A DNA stretch of 64,000 nt, from assembly GCA_050331815.1 (NCBI GenBank), contig JBHJGM010000003.1, positions 496,001 through 560,000 on the forward strand. Reading direction: 5' to 3'. Source of the DNA: JBHJGM01 sp050331815. GTDB taxonomy: Bacteria; Verrucomicrobiota; Verrucomicrobiia; Opitutales; JBHJGM01. This document shows, in pieces, positions 27,644 through 36,596 of the stretch (position 1 is the stretch's first letter; every line of letters starts with the position of its first letter). The position numbers were made by a program, and so were the translations under genes. The notes under the pieces were generated by a model, which saw nothing but the letters and a program-made list of their open reading frames with translations, was not told where the DNA came from and did not search any database.

Positions 27644-28078
27644 ATGCCCGAATCCCCGTTCCCCCGCCACACCACCGGTCTGCACCACACCGCGCTGCGT
27701 GCCACCGATTTTGAACGCACGCTGAAATTTTACTGCGAGGGACTGGGCTTCACCAAAAAAGTCGCCTGGAGCATGGGTAAGGACGGCGCGACCAAGGCCG
27801 TGATGCTTGATGCCGGCGATGGCAATTACCTGGAGGTCTTCTCCAACGGCAACCCGGAAGATCCCGCCGAAGCCCGCTACGCCCACATCGCCCTGCGCAC
27901 CGACAACATCGAGTCCGCCCACGCCGCCGCCTTGGCCGCCGGAGCCAAAGAGCGCGTCGCGCCCACCGACTTCAACATTGAGGACACGCTCTCCGGCACG
28001 CCGCACACCGGCAAGCTGTCCTTCGTCCTGGGTCCGGACGACGAAGTCATCGAGTTCATGCAAACGCAGATGCTCTGA
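27644..28078 (+). CDS. VOC family (glyoxalase-like) protein
   Basis: A 144-residue single vicinal-oxygen-chelate domain. Expected metal ligands are in LHHTALRATD (His near residue 14), NYLEVF (Glu about 64) and YAHIALRT (His about 81), and a final glutamate in DEVIEFMQ. The domain fits lactoylglutathione lyase-type and related VOC enzymes, but the substrate is unknown. I used ATG 27644; the frame extends upstream over 38 less plausible codons. It lies 163 bases after mutS and 100 before mdh. Confidence 0.82.
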   Translation: MPESPFPRHTTGLHHTALRATDFERTLKFYCEGLGFTKKVAWSMGKDGATKAVMLDAGDGNYLEVFSNGNPEDPAEARYAHIALRTDNIESAHAAALAAGAKERVAPTDFNIEDTLSGTPHTGKLSFVLGPDDEVIEFMQTQML

Positions 28079-28178
28079 ATCGCCGATAAGCCGCGTTAAT
28101 TTCTTTTGGGATTGCCAACAGAAACGCTTACGTAAAACTTTCGCTCTTCACTTCCACAAATCCATCCATTTCACAGCT

Positions 28179-29162
28179 ATGAAAGAACCCATTCGAGTCG
28201 CCGTCACCGGAGCCGCTGGCAACATCGGCTACGCCCTGTGCTTCCGCATCGCCTCCGGCGCCCTCTTCGGTCCAGACCAGCCGGTCGCACTGAACCTGAT
28301 CGAAATTGAGCCCGCCCTGCCCGCGCTCAAAGGCGTGGTCATGGAGCTCGACGACTGCGCCTTTCCGCTGCTCGCCGATGTCGTGCAGACCGCCGATCTG
28401 AACACCGGCTTCAAGAACGTGAACTGGGCCCTGCTGGTCGGCTCGGTCCCGCGCAAAAAAGGCATGGAGCGCAGCGACCTGCTCAGCATCAACGGCAAAA
28501 TCTTCACCAGCCAGGGTCAGGCCATCGCCAAAAACGCCGCGCCAGACGTGCGTGTGCTCGTGGTTGGCAACCCCTGCAACACCAACTGCCTGATCGCGAT
28601 GAACAACGCCGACGGCGTACCCAACGACCGCTTTTTCGCCATGACGCGCCTGGACGAAAACCGCGCCAAGAGCCAACTCGCCGAAAAGGCCGGTGTGCAC
28701 AATTCCGTGGTCAAGCGCCTGTGCATCTGGGGCAACCACTCCACCACGCAGTATCCGGATTTCTACAACGCCACCATCGACGGCAAGCCTGCCAACGAGG
28801 TCATCGGCGATGAAAACTGGCTGAAGGAAACTTTCATTCCCACCGTGGCCAAGCGCGGGGCGGCCATCATCGAGGCGCGCGGCGCCTCCTCGGCGGCCTC
28901 GGCGGCCAACGCGGCCATCGACACCGTGGTCTCGCTGACCACGCCCACTTCGGAAGGTGATTTCACGAGCGTAGCCGTTTGCTCCGACGGGCAGTACGGC
29001 ACCGAAAAAGGCCTGATGGTCTCCATGCCCATCCGCACCGCCGATGGCAAAAGCTGGGAAGTCGTCGAAGGCCTACCGGTCAACGATTTCTCGCGCGAGA
29101 AAATCGACGCCTCGGTCAAGGAACTCGCCGAAGAACGCGAACTCGTCAAAGACCTGCTCTAA
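28179..29162 (+). CDS. mdh: Malate dehydrogenase
   Basis: A 327-residue protein of the cytosolic-type MDH group. NAD-binding motif VAVTGAAGNIGYAL (about residues 6-19), catalytic loop arginines in VGSVPRKKGMERSDLL (about 88-103), substrate arginine in TRLDENRAKSQ (about 155-165), and the catalytic histidine in IWGNHSTTQYPDF (about 186-198). It interconverts malate and oxaloacetate in the TCA cycle. An own promoter is possible (TTGCCA at 28112, TAAAAC at 28133, spacing 15, weak). It is followed by a strong intrinsic terminator, so it is probably monocistronic. Confidence 0.96.
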   Translation: MKEPIRVAVTGAAGNIGYALCFRIASGALFGPDQPVALNLIEIEPALPALKGVVMELDDCAFPLLADVVQTADLNTGFKNVNWALLVGSVPRKKGMERSDLLSINGKIFTSQGQAIAKNAAPDVRVLVVGNPCNTNCLIAMNNADGVPNDRFFAMTRLDENRAKSQLAEKAGVHNSVVKRLCIWGNHSTTQYPDFYNATIDGKPANEVIGDENWLKETFIPTVAKRGAAIIEARGASSAASAANAAIDTVVSLTTPTSEGDFTSVAVCSDGQYGTEKGLMVSMPIRTADGKSWEVVEGLPVNDFSREKIDASVKELAEERELVKDLL

Positions 29163-29188
29163 CCTGGCAACTATTCTACCTTCTTTCC

Positions 29189-29226
29189 AAAACGCCTCGG
29201 TCGAAACCGCCCGGGGCGTTTTCTTT
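29189..29226 (+). terminator. Rho-independent terminator after mdh
   Basis: AAAACGCC (29189-29196) pairs perfectly with GGCGTTTT (29215-29222), with further pairing of the adjacent CGG/CCG bases, and the hairpin runs into a T-rich end (TTTTCTTT). It begins 27 bases after the mdh stop codon. Confidence 0.85.
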
Positions 29227-29298
29227 GGGCTTGCACGGGTCGCGCGCGCTGTGCGCGGATGGTGGCTTTCATTCAAACGTCCGCCCCCCCTCGCTCTC

Positions 29299-30402
29299 AT
29301 GGAACCCGTTAAAATTGGCATCATTGGTTGCGGCAACATCAGCACCCAGTACTTCAAGGGCTGCGCCGCTTACCCTGAGCTCGAAGTCGTCGCCGTCGCC
29401 GACCTCAATCACGAGGCTGCCCAAAAGCAGGCTGAGGCTTTTCCAGCACCGCGCGTGCTCGAGGTCGATGCACTCATCGACGACCCCGAAGTGGAGATTG
29501 TGCTGAACCTGACCATCCCCGCTGTCCATGCCGAGATCAACACCCGCGCGCTCAACGCCGGCAAGCATGCCTACTGTGAAAAACCCTTTGCGCTGAACAC
29601 CACCGATGGTCAGGCCGTGCTCGAACTGGCGGCATCCAAGAGCCTGCGCGTGGGTTGCGCCCCCGACACGTTTTTATCCGGCACTCTTCAAACTGCTCGC
29701 AAGGTGATCGACGCGGGCGTCATTGGCCGACCGCTCACCGCCACCGCCAACATGCAGTGTGGCGGCCACGAAACCTGGCACCCCAGCCCCGAATTTTACT
29801 ACAAGCCCGGCGGCGGCCCCCTGCTCGACATGGGCCCTTACTACCTGACCGCGCTGGTCAACCTGCTCGGGCCGGTGCGTTCGGTTGCGGCTTTTGCCCG
29901 AGCCAGCTTCGAGGAACGCACCATCACCAGCCAGCCCAGGCACGGTACCCAAATCACTGTCGAAACGCCGACTCTCATCTGTGGCACCTTGGACTTTGCC
30001 AGCGACGTGCTGGCCAACATCACCTTCAGCTTCGACCACCGGCGCGGGCTGGATTTTCCCATGCTGCAAATCGCCGGGACCGAGGGCACCCTCACCCTGC
30101 CCGACCCGAATACCTTCGCGGGCGAACTCATTTTGAAACGCCCGGGCGAGCCAGAGCCCGAGACTCTGCCGATCGAGCACCCGCACGGCGGTCAGCGTTC
30201 CATCGGCCTGGCCGACATGGCCCGCGCCCTCCGCCTGGAGCGTTCGCAGCGCGTCAGTGGCGCGCTCGCCCAGCATGTGCTGGAGGTCATGACGGCCTGT
30301 CTGCACTCGGGCGAAACACAGACCTTTCAATCCATGCAAAGCACCTGCGAGCGCCCCGCCATGCTGCCCACGGGACTGCAGCCCGGTGAGTTGACGGATT
30401 GA
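29299..30402 (+). CDS. Gfo/Idh/MocA family oxidoreductase
   Basis: A 367-residue NAD(P)-dependent sugar or inositol dehydrogenase-like enzyme. The Rossmann motif IGIIGCGNISTQYF is at residues 6-19, and the EKPFA motif with the conserved lysine (HAYCEKPFALN, about 92-102) is intact. The C-terminal half is the family's open beta-sheet domain (GGPLLDMGPYYLTAL at about 174-188). Members oxidise or reduce C3/C1 hydroxyls of sugars and cyclitols. I used ATG 29299, as the upstream open frame overlaps mdh and its terminator. It lies directly before two sulfatase genes, which suggests processing of a sulfated sugar. Confidence 0.9.
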   Translation: MEPVKIGIIGCGNISTQYFKGCAAYPELEVVAVADLNHEAAQKQAEAFPAPRVLEVDALIDDPEVEIVLNLTIPAVHAEINTRALNAGKHAYCEKPFALNTTDGQAVLELAASKSLRVGCAPDTFLSGTLQTARKVIDAGVIGRPLTATANMQCGGHETWHPSPEFYYKPGGGPLLDMGPYYLTALVNLLGPVRSVAAFARASFEERTITSQPRHGTQITVETPTLICGTLDFASDVLANITFSFDHRRGLDFPMLQIAGTEGTLTLPDPNTFAGELILKRPGEPEPETLPIEHPHGGQRSIGLADMARALRLERSQRVSGALAQHVLEVMTACLHSGETQTFQSMQSTCERPAMLPTGLQPGELTD

Positions 30403-30425
30403 TCCGCAAGTTTTGCCCATACTTG

Positions 30426-30472
30426 CTGACAATTAATAAAATGAGCAAATATGTTGAATTAGTATAGTCAAT
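30426..30472 (+). promoter_or_regulatory. Candidate promoter of the sulfatase genes in an AT-rich island
   Basis: CTGACA (30426-30431) and TATGTT (30450-30455) are 18 bases apart and form a plausible sigma-70 promoter. An interrupted TTGA...TCAA repeat (30454-30471) overlaps and follows the -10, a possible operator. The 108-base gap between the oxidoreductase and the first sulfatase is strikingly AT-rich compared with its surroundings. Confidence 0.4.
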
Positions 30473-30510
30473 TTGTGTTTTGCCTGTTAAAGTAAGTGCG
30501 TTGACAACCC

Positions 30511-31941
30511 ATGAACGAGACCCCACCCAACGTTCTACTACTCATCACCGACCAGCACCGTGCGGACTGCCTCGGCTTTGCGGGCAACCCGGTGTTGCAG
30601 ACGCCGCACCTCGACCACCTGGCGCGGACCGGTAGCTATTTTCCGTACGCTTACACGGCACACCCGCAGTGCATACCCGCGCGGCGCACCCTCCTGACCG
30701 GTACCTGCGCAAACACGCACGGCGTCTATTGCAACCATCCTGGCGCGGCCCTGCCCTCGCCCACGCTGCCGGAAGTTTTCGCCCGCCAGGGTTATCACAC
30801 GCACCTTTGTGGGAAGATTCACACTTTTCCCGAGCGCGCCCTTTACGGCTTCATGAGCGCGGATTGGGCCGACAACGTCGTACGGCAGGGCAACAGCGAC
30901 TACGATGCCTTCCTCGCGGAAAATGGCCTGGGCGGCGATCGGGGTTTTCTCTCCTATGCCTCCAGCGCCAATACTTGGATAGCGCGCCCCTGGCCTCACC
31001 CCGAGCACCTGCACCCGACCAACTGGACCACCGATTGCGCTCTGCGGTTTTTGCGTCGGCGCGACCCGACTCGGCCCTTTTTCCTGAACGTCAGCTACTA
31101 CTTCCCGCACCAGCCCTGCATTCCCCCGCAGGTCTTCTGGGACCGCTACATCGATGCGGAATTGCCGCCCCTCGTCGAGGCCGAATGGTCCAACCGACAA
31201 GCCGCGTATGAGGCCGGCATGTCGCCGGACGCTTGGCAGTTCAAGGCGCGCCCGGCTGAGTTGCAGCAGTTTCGCGCGGGCTATTACGGGCTGATCAACC
31301 ACATCGATGAGCAGATCGGCCGCCTCCTGCGGGCCATCCCCGAGGACACCGTCATCCTTTTTTGCAGCGACCATGGCGAGATGCTGGGCGACCATCAGTG
31401 GCTGCGCAAAACCCGCGGGCTCGAAGCCTCCGCGCGTATTCCGTTCATTCTAAACCTGCCCCAATCGCTGGGAGTTGCGCAGGGCCAATCCCGCGAGGAG
31501 CCCGTCGAGCTGATGGATGTGATGCCCACGCTCCTGGACGCCGCGGGTATCGACATTCCCGATACAGTCGAAGGGGGCAGCCTCGTGCGGCGCCTGCGCG
31601 GGGAAGGCGACTGGCGTCCCTATGTCCATGGCGAAAACGCGGTCATCGGCGGCGATGGTCCGGGCGGCATGCAGTACCTCACCGACGGCAAGCGCAAGTA
31701 CATCTGGGAACCCGGCAAGGGCCGCGAGTACTTTTTTAACCTCGAAGATGACCCCAGCGAAACCCGGAATCTGGCCGATGCCGATCTACCGCCCGAGGAA
31801 GTGACTGTCTGGCGCAAACGGCTGGTCGAGATACTGGAGGGGCGCCCGGAAGGCTTTGTCCAGGACGGCGAATTGGCCGTGCTTACCAAAGGCTACCGCC
31901 GCGTCCATGAAAAGTACCGACCCGGCCAAGCACGCCATTGA
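30511..31941 (+). CDS. Sulfatase (S1 family, formylglycine type)
   Basis: A 476-residue sulfatase. The calcium-binding start is NVLLLITDQHRADCLG (residues 7-22), and the modification motif C-x-P-x-R is CIPAR (Cys54-Arg58) in HPQCIPARRTLLTG, where the cysteine becomes formylglycine. FCSDHGEMLGDHQWL (about 288-302) supplies further metal ligands. The enzyme removes sulfate esters from sugars. No signal peptide is visible, so it should act in the cytoplasm on imported small substrates. No sulfatase-maturating enzyme is in the window. It is followed 32 bases later by a second sulfatase. Confidence 0.93.
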   Translation: MNETPPNVLLLITDQHRADCLGFAGNPVLQTPHLDHLARTGSYFPYAYTAHPQCIPARRTLLTGTCANTHGVYCNHPGAALPSPTLPEVFARQGYHTHLCGKIHTFPERALYGFMSADWADNVVRQGNSDYDAFLAENGLGGDRGFLSYASSANTWIARPWPHPEHLHPTNWTTDCALRFLRRRDPTRPFFLNVSYYFPHQPCIPPQVFWDRYIDAELPPLVEAEWSNRQAAYEAGMSPDAWQFKARPAELQQFRAGYYGLINHIDEQIGRLLRAIPEDTVILFCSDHGEMLGDHQWLRKTRGLEASARIPFILNLPQSLGVAQGQSREEPVELMDVMPTLLDAAGIDIPDTVEGGSLVRRLRGEGDWRPYVHGENAVIGGDGPGGMQYLTDGKRKYIWEPGKGREYFFNLEDDPSETRNLADADLPPEEVTVWRKRLVEILEGRPEGFVQDGELAVLTKGYRRVHEKYRPGQARH

Positions 31942-31973
31942 GGCGTACTTCGTAACCAATTGAGCTCCCCGCC

Positions 31974-33353
31974 ATGCGTTCCCCAACCGACCAGCCCAAC
32001 CTCCTGCTTATCAACTGCGACGACCTCGGCTACGGCGACCTCGGCTGCTACGGCTCCACCCGCAACCGGACGCCCCATCTGGACCGGCTCGCAGCGGAAG
32101 GGATGCGCTTCACGGATTTTTACATGGCCTCTTCGGTCTGTTCGCCCTCGCGCTGCGCCATGCTGACCGGCTGCTATCCGCCGCGAATCGACTGTGGCGA
32201 GTTCGACGGCGTGCCAGTGCTTTTCCCAGGCGATGCGACCGGCCTGAATCCGGAGGAGGAAACCATCGCCACCCTGCTCAAGCGCGCGGGCTATGCCACG
32301 AAGCTGGTCGGCAAATGGCATTGCGGGGACCAGCCCGAGTTTTTGCCCACCCGTCACGGCTTCGACAGCTATTACGGGCTGCCCTACTCCAACGACATGG
32401 GCATTCAGAAAGTCAATCCAGACCGCACCACGCCGCTGCCGCTGATGCGCGACGATGGCGTGATTCAGGAGCAGCCTGACCAGACCGGGCTGACCGAGCG
32501 CTACGTGGAGGAGTGCGTGCGTTTTATCCGCGCGGAGCGAGACCGGCCCTTTTTCCTTTATCTGGCGCACATGCACGTGCACCTGCCGCTCCTCGTTTCG
32601 CAGCGTTTTCTCGAAGCCAGTAGCAACGGTGCGTACGGCGGCGCGGTCGAGTGCATCGACTGGGCCATGGGCGCGCTGTTGGCCGAGTTGCAAGCCCAGG
32701 GCCTGACCGAAAACACGCTGATCGTCTTCACCTCCGACAATGGTTCGCGAGCCCGTGGCGAGGGCGGCAGCAACGACCCGCTCAAGGGCCACAAAGGGCA
32801 GCTACATGAAGGCGGCATCCGCCTGCCCTGCATTGTCCGCTGGCCGGGGCAGGTTCCTGCGGGCACTGTTTGCGAAACCCTCATGAGCGCCATCGACTTT
32901 CTGCCGACCTTCACCGCCTTGGCCAATGCGCCGAGCCCCCAGAAGACTATCGACGGGCTGGACTTTACCGAGGTGTTTCGCGGGCAGCGTGCTACGGGAC
33001 CGCGCGAAACCTTCTACTACTACTGGAAGCACGAGCTGTGCGGGGTGCGCAAAGAGGACTGGAAGCTGATGGTGCACCAGCGCGGTTTCGAGGAAGCAGA
33101 AGCGGTGCGCGCGTTGTACAATCTGCGCGAGGATATCGGCGAAACCAACAACGTGTATGCGGCAAATCCACAAATCGTCGCGGAGCTGGAAGCGCTCTTG
33201 CAGGAGTGCCGGGCGGATATCGGCGATGACTTGACCCACACCCTGGGCGTGAACCGCCGGCCCAAAGGTCGTGTGCAAAACCCAGTGCCGCTAACGCAGT
33301 TCGATCCAGCTCATCCGTACATCATCGCGTCGTATGACGGCGCGGGCGGCTGA
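31974..33353 (+). CDS. Arylsulfatase-type sulfatase (S1 family)
   Basis: A 459-residue sulfatase of the arylsulfatase A-like group. It begins NLLLINCDDLGYGDLGCYG (residues 9-27, metal ligands Asp16 and Asp17), carries the formylglycine motif CSPSR (Cys56-Arg60) in SSVCSPSRCAMLTG, the LVGKWHCG lysine/histidine segment (about 110-117), and FTSDNGSRARG with the later metal ligands. Like its neighbour it lacks a signal peptide. The two sulfatases differ in sequence and probably act on different sulfate positions of one substrate. The gene ends 74 bases before a convergent gene. Confidence 0.93.
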   Translation: MRSPTDQPNLLLINCDDLGYGDLGCYGSTRNRTPHLDRLAAEGMRFTDFYMASSVCSPSRCAMLTGCYPPRIDCGEFDGVPVLFPGDATGLNPEEETIATLLKRAGYATKLVGKWHCGDQPEFLPTRHGFDSYYGLPYSNDMGIQKVNPDRTTPLPLMRDDGVIQEQPDQTGLTERYVEECVRFIRAERDRPFFLYLAHMHVHLPLLVSQRFLEASSNGAYGGAVECIDWAMGALLAELQAQGLTENTLIVFTSDNGSRARGEGGSNDPLKGHKGQLHEGGIRLPCIVRWPGQVPAGTVCETLMSAIDFLPTFTALANAPSPQKTIDGLDFTEVFRGQRATGPRETFYYYWKHELCGVRKEDWKLMVHQRGFEEAEAVRALYNLREDIGETNNVYAANPQIVAELEALLQECRADIGDDLTHTLGVNRRPKGRVQNPVPLTQFDPAHPYIIASYDGAGG

Positions 33354-33409
33354 AATTGAACTACGCGATCTGTCCCGAACGCATCCGATGGGCTGAGTAA
33401 AACAAGTGA

Positions 33410-33429
33410 AAGTTTCTAAGAAGAAACTT
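33410..33429. terminator. Hairpin between convergent genes
   Basis: AAGTTTCT (33410-33417) and AGAAACTT (33422-33429) form a perfect 8-bp stem with a four-base loop between two convergent genes, overlapping the stop codon of the minus-strand gene. It could serve both strands, but neither side has a convincing T run. Confidence 0.4.
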
Positions 33430-33937
33430 AGAGAGAGGGGTCGGGCTCGGGGGGTTCACCACTGCCGCCAAAAGCCATCCGGCTGCTGGCATAGCTCTTA
33501 CCAAATTCTTCCTTGAGCGTAGCCACCTGCATCACAGCGTCGAGGACCTGGGCCTCCTGCAGGGGCGACAGCGGGTGCAGGTATGCCGCGTAGACAATAT
33601 CGGCATTGACGCAGTAGCGGGCGTCCAGCGCGGTGGAAAAGTTGGCCTCAAGCATGCGGTCGCGCTGCTGCGGCGTGACATCGGAGTATTTGGTGACCGG
33701 AGCCATCAGGCGCATGCGGTCGGACTGCTCGTCGACGATGCAAATAAAGGGAATGCCGGCCACGTCGAACAGGAGAGTATTGCCGCGCTGCTCGGGTTCG
33801 TCCGCGCGCTCCTTGATGATGTTGAAGAGACGCTCTGCGGTCATCGGATTCTCGAGGACGGACAACTCAGCAGAGGCGATGGGTGCGGAGGCGCAGATGA
33901 CAGCGGCCAGGGCGAAGAGGCGCAAGGTCTTGAGCAT
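33428..33937 (-). CDS. Small exported protein, possibly YbjN-like
   Basis: A 169-residue protein with a signal peptide (about residues 1-23, cleaved after ASA). The mature part, with alternating helices and strands (ERLFNIIKERAD, TLLFDVAGIPFICIVDEQ, RDRMLEANFSTALDARYCVN), resembles the YbjN/CesT-type fold seen in small binding proteins; this is a pattern-based guess. It ends in a Gly/Pro/Glu-rich tail. It lies 110 bases downstream of tag in the same direction. Function unknown. Confidence 0.65.
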   Translation of the reverse strand: MLKTLRLFALAAVICASAPIASAELSVLENPMTAERLFNIIKERADEPEQRGNTLLFDVAGIPFICIVDEQSDRMRLMAPVTKYSDVTPQQRDRMLEANFSTALDARYCVNADIVYAAYLHPLSPLQEAQVLDAVMQVATLKEEFGKSYASSRMAFGGSGEPPEPDPSL

Positions 33938-34047
33938 GATAAATATCTGGCGGGTTGTGGCCGGGGCGGCCGGGTGGAGTCAGCGTTGCTGCATACAAAG
34001 TAATTGATTTTAGGACTGGTGCAAGCGGCGCGCGTTTCTCTGCGAAA

Positions 34048-34623
34048 TTAATCGGCGCGTTTCCAACAAGAGACCAGATGGTCGTCGACTATTCCCACCG
34101 CCTGCATGAAGGCATACACAATGGTGGGACCCACGAAACTGAAGCCCCGCTTTTTCAGATCCTTGCTAATCTGTTTTGAGAGGGGTGTTTCAGCGGGCAC
34201 CTCGTCTAGAGAGTGGAAATTATTGACGATGGGTTGGCCGTCGACCCAGCGCCAGAGGTAGGCCTCGAGCGAGCCCACGGATTTTTGGAGGTCGAGAACG
34301 GCGCGCGCGTTCTGGACGGCGGCGGTGATTTTTTGGCGGTTGCGGACGATGGAGGCGTCGTGAACAAGTTCCTCGATGACGTCGGCGTCGTAGCGAGCGA
34401 CTTTTTCGGGGTCGAAGCCGCTGAAGGCCTCGCGGTAACCCTCGCGCTTTTTCAGGATGGTGAGCCAGGACAAGCCCGCCTGGGCGCCTTCGAGGATGAG
34501 CATTTCGAAGAGGCGGTGTTCGTCGTGGAGCGGGACGCCCCACTCCTTGTCATGATAGGCGATGTAGAGCGGGTCTTCACCGCACCAGGGGCAGCGCGGG
34601 CGCTGTGTTGGGTGTGTGGCCAC
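34048..34623 (-). CDS. tag: DNA-3-methyladenine glycosylase I
   Basis: A 191-residue base-excision repair enzyme that removes 3-methyladenine from alkylated DNA. The zinc-snap residues are present: cysteine in RCPWCGED, histidine in YIAYHDKEWG, and the C-terminal histidine and cysteine in VDDHLVSCWKR. The conserved GLSWLTILKKREGYR (about 54-68), FDPEKVARYD and FVGPTIVYAFMQAVG regions are typical of Tag. The start is GTG at 34623. It is transcribed in the same direction as the small exported protein downstream. Confidence 0.96.
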   Translation of the reverse strand: MATHPTQRPRCPWCGEDPLYIAYHDKEWGVPLHDEHRLFEMLILEGAQAGLSWLTILKKREGYREAFSGFDPEKVARYDADVIEELVHDASIVRNRQKITAAVQNARAVLDLQKSVGSLEAYLWRWVDGQPIVNNFHSLDEVPAETPLSKQISKDLKKRGFSFVGPTIVYAFMQAVGIVDDHLVSCWKRAD

Positions 34624-35077
34624 GCTATTTCGAAGATAAAGTGAAGGGTGTTACGCAGAAAGTCCGGAGGTTTGTGCTGGATAGAAAAACTTCAATTGCC
34701 GCAAAAAGCTTAAAGTAAGCTGTTGGACTAGGTGGCGCGTAGAGCAACTTTGTGCTTAAGGAGGTAATTCTCTGCGCGGTTGTTAAAGGCGAAGGTCGCA
34801 GGCTAAATTGTAGATGGCGACATCGGTTCCCTCGCTCGCAATGACGGGCTGGCAGTTTCGTTGAGCGATTAGGAATGTCTGGAATGCAAGCGAACAGGTT
34901 CTTCAGGGAAGTTTTGGAGGGGCCAGGTAAAGCGGGCAGACCGCTCTACGTGAAGAGACAAAATTGAGGTCCAGAGAGGTGAAGGTAGCCAGTTGATTTG
35001 GGCAGATAAAATATACGATACCGTATGGACCTTCCAGAGGGTTATAAGTTATAAAACTGACGAATTATTTGGGGAAA
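34624..35077. other. 454-base non-coding region upstream of tag
   Basis: No coding frame here looks real. The stretch holds a consensus Shine-Dalgarno-like AAGGAGGT (34758-34765) with no usable start behind it, a segment around 34815-34850 ending in TCGCAATGACGGG that resembles sequences dispersed in many bacterial genomes, and a short palindrome ATACG-ATAC-CGTAT near 35017. It must hold the tag promoter and the end of the aldehyde dehydrogenase transcript, but I cannot point to either with confidence. Confidence 0.4.
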
Positions 35078-36460
35078 TTAGGTTTCCAGGGCGGGTGATT
35101 TGAAGACGATGAGCTTTTCCTGGGTCATGTCGTGCATGGTGTAGGGAATGCCGCCCGTACCGTGGCCACTGGTGCGCTGGCCAGCGAAGGGCATCCAGTC
35201 GACGCGGAAGGCGGTGTGATCGTTGACCATGACGGCGGCGGCCTCCAGGCCCCTGGCGGCCGCGAGCGCCGTGTCGATGTTGCGGGTGAAGACGGCGGAT
35301 TGGAACGCCACGTCGAGGGCATTGGCGCGGTCGAGGGCGTCCTGAAGATCTGAATACGCGTAGAGGTTGCAGACCGGGCCGAAGACTTCGTTGCGGGAAA
35401 TAGTGGCATCGTCGGGCGGGTTGACCAAGACGGTCGGCGCGTAGGTGGTTTCGGAAAGGGCCTTGCCACCGGTGGCGCATTCGGCGCCCTGGCTGATAGC
35501 TTCCTGGACCCAGTTGTCGACGCGCTCGACTTCACTGGGCTGGATGAGCGGGCCCACCTCGGTCTCGGCGGAGGTCGGGTCACCGACCTTCAGCTTGGAT
35601 ACGGCTTCGGTGAAGCGCGTCTGGAACGTTTCGAAGATGTCGGCGTGCACATAAATGCGCTGGACGGAAACACAGACTTGGCCGGCGTGGTAGTAGCCGC
35701 CTTTGACGAGCGAGGGGATGGCGGCGTCGAGGTCGGCGTCGGGTGCCACGATGACCGGGGCCACGCCACCATGCTCGAGCGCACAGCGGGTGCCGGGTGC
35801 AAGCTTTGAGCGGAGCATCCACCCCACCCGGCTGGACCCGATGAAACTGAAGAAGGCCACGCGCGGATCGGTCACGAGTTTGGTGGCGGTGCTGGTCTCC
35901 ACGATGGCGAGTTGGCACCACTCTTCGGGGAGGCCGGCTTCGCGCAGGAGATTAACCACGTTGTGGCAGGAAATAGGCGTGGCGCCGGCGGGCTTAACGA
36001 TGACGGGACAGCCGACCGCCACCGCCGGGACGACCTGGTGAATGATGAGATTGAACGGATGGTTGAAAGCGCTGACCGCGACGACGGGGCCGATGGGTTC
36101 ACGCGTGGTGAAAGCGAGACGCCCGGATGAACGCGCATCCAGATTCATGGGGATTTCGCGCCCACTCTCGGTGCGGAGCGTTTCGATGGCGTTAACGATG
36201 CCGTCGAGACCTCGGCTCACCTCGACTCGCGCATCGACCAGCGGCTTGCCGCCCTCGCGGGCGATGTCGAGGGCGTATTGCTCCAAGCGAGGGCGACCGA
36301 GTTCGACGGCCTTTTCGAGAATAGCGATTCGTTGGGCAGCGGGCAGCGGCTTTTTGGCGAGCCGGGCCGCAGTGGCGAGCATGCGGTCGGCGGCTGCCTC
36401 GTCTGCAAAGGGATAGCGCGCAATCTCGGCCTGGTCGTAGGCGGTTTTTACAACAAGCAT
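35078..36460 (-). CDS. NAD(P)-dependent aldehyde dehydrogenase
   Basis: A 460-residue aldehyde dehydrogenase with intact active site: Asn133 in SAFNHPFNL, Glu229 in ALEHGG and nucleophile Cys263 in HAGQVCVSVQR. The coenzyme-binding lysine lies in IVKPAGATP (about 154-162) and the FSFIGSSRVG segment (about 204-213) replaces the usual FTGS turn. The family oxidises aldehydes to acids. Overall it resembles GapN/lactaldehyde and succinate-semialdehyde dehydrogenase-like branches, but the substrate is open. It is the last gene of a four-gene minus-strand cluster, 136 bases after the acetolactate synthase-like gene. Confidence 0.92.
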   Translation of the reverse strand: MLVVKTAYDQAEIARYPFADEAAADRMLATAARLAKKPLPAAQRIAILEKAVELGRPRLEQYALDIAREGGKPLVDARVEVSRGLDGIVNAIETLRTESGREIPMNLDARSSGRLAFTTREPIGPVVAVSAFNHPFNLIIHQVVPAVAVGCPVIVKPAGATPISCHNVVNLLREAGLPEEWCQLAIVETSTATKLVTDPRVAFFSFIGSSRVGWMLRSKLAPGTRCALEHGGVAPVIVAPDADLDAAIPSLVKGGYYHAGQVCVSVQRIYVHADIFETFQTRFTEAVSKLKVGDPTSAETEVGPLIQPSEVERVDNWVQEAISQGAECATGGKALSETTYAPTVLVNPPDDATISRNEVFGPVCNLYAYSDLQDALDRANALDVAFQSAVFTRNIDTALAAARGLEAAAVMVNDHTAFRVDWMPFAGQRTSGHGTGGIPYTMHDMTQEKLIVFKSPALET

Positions 36461-36596
36461 GGGAAGTAAGTAAATTTGGACTTAGAATCCAGGAATGAGA
36501 CGTCAGCCGTTTGAGGCAGAACTACCCAGTTCGAATTACACAAAATCTTCGGTGTGTTTAGTCAAAGATGCGAACAACGCCGTCTCAGTTCATGAA

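Noticed and set aside
34758..34765. Perfect Shine-Dalgarno-like AAGGAGGT
   Set aside because: The downstream bases give no start followed by a meaningful frame, so I do not call a gene.
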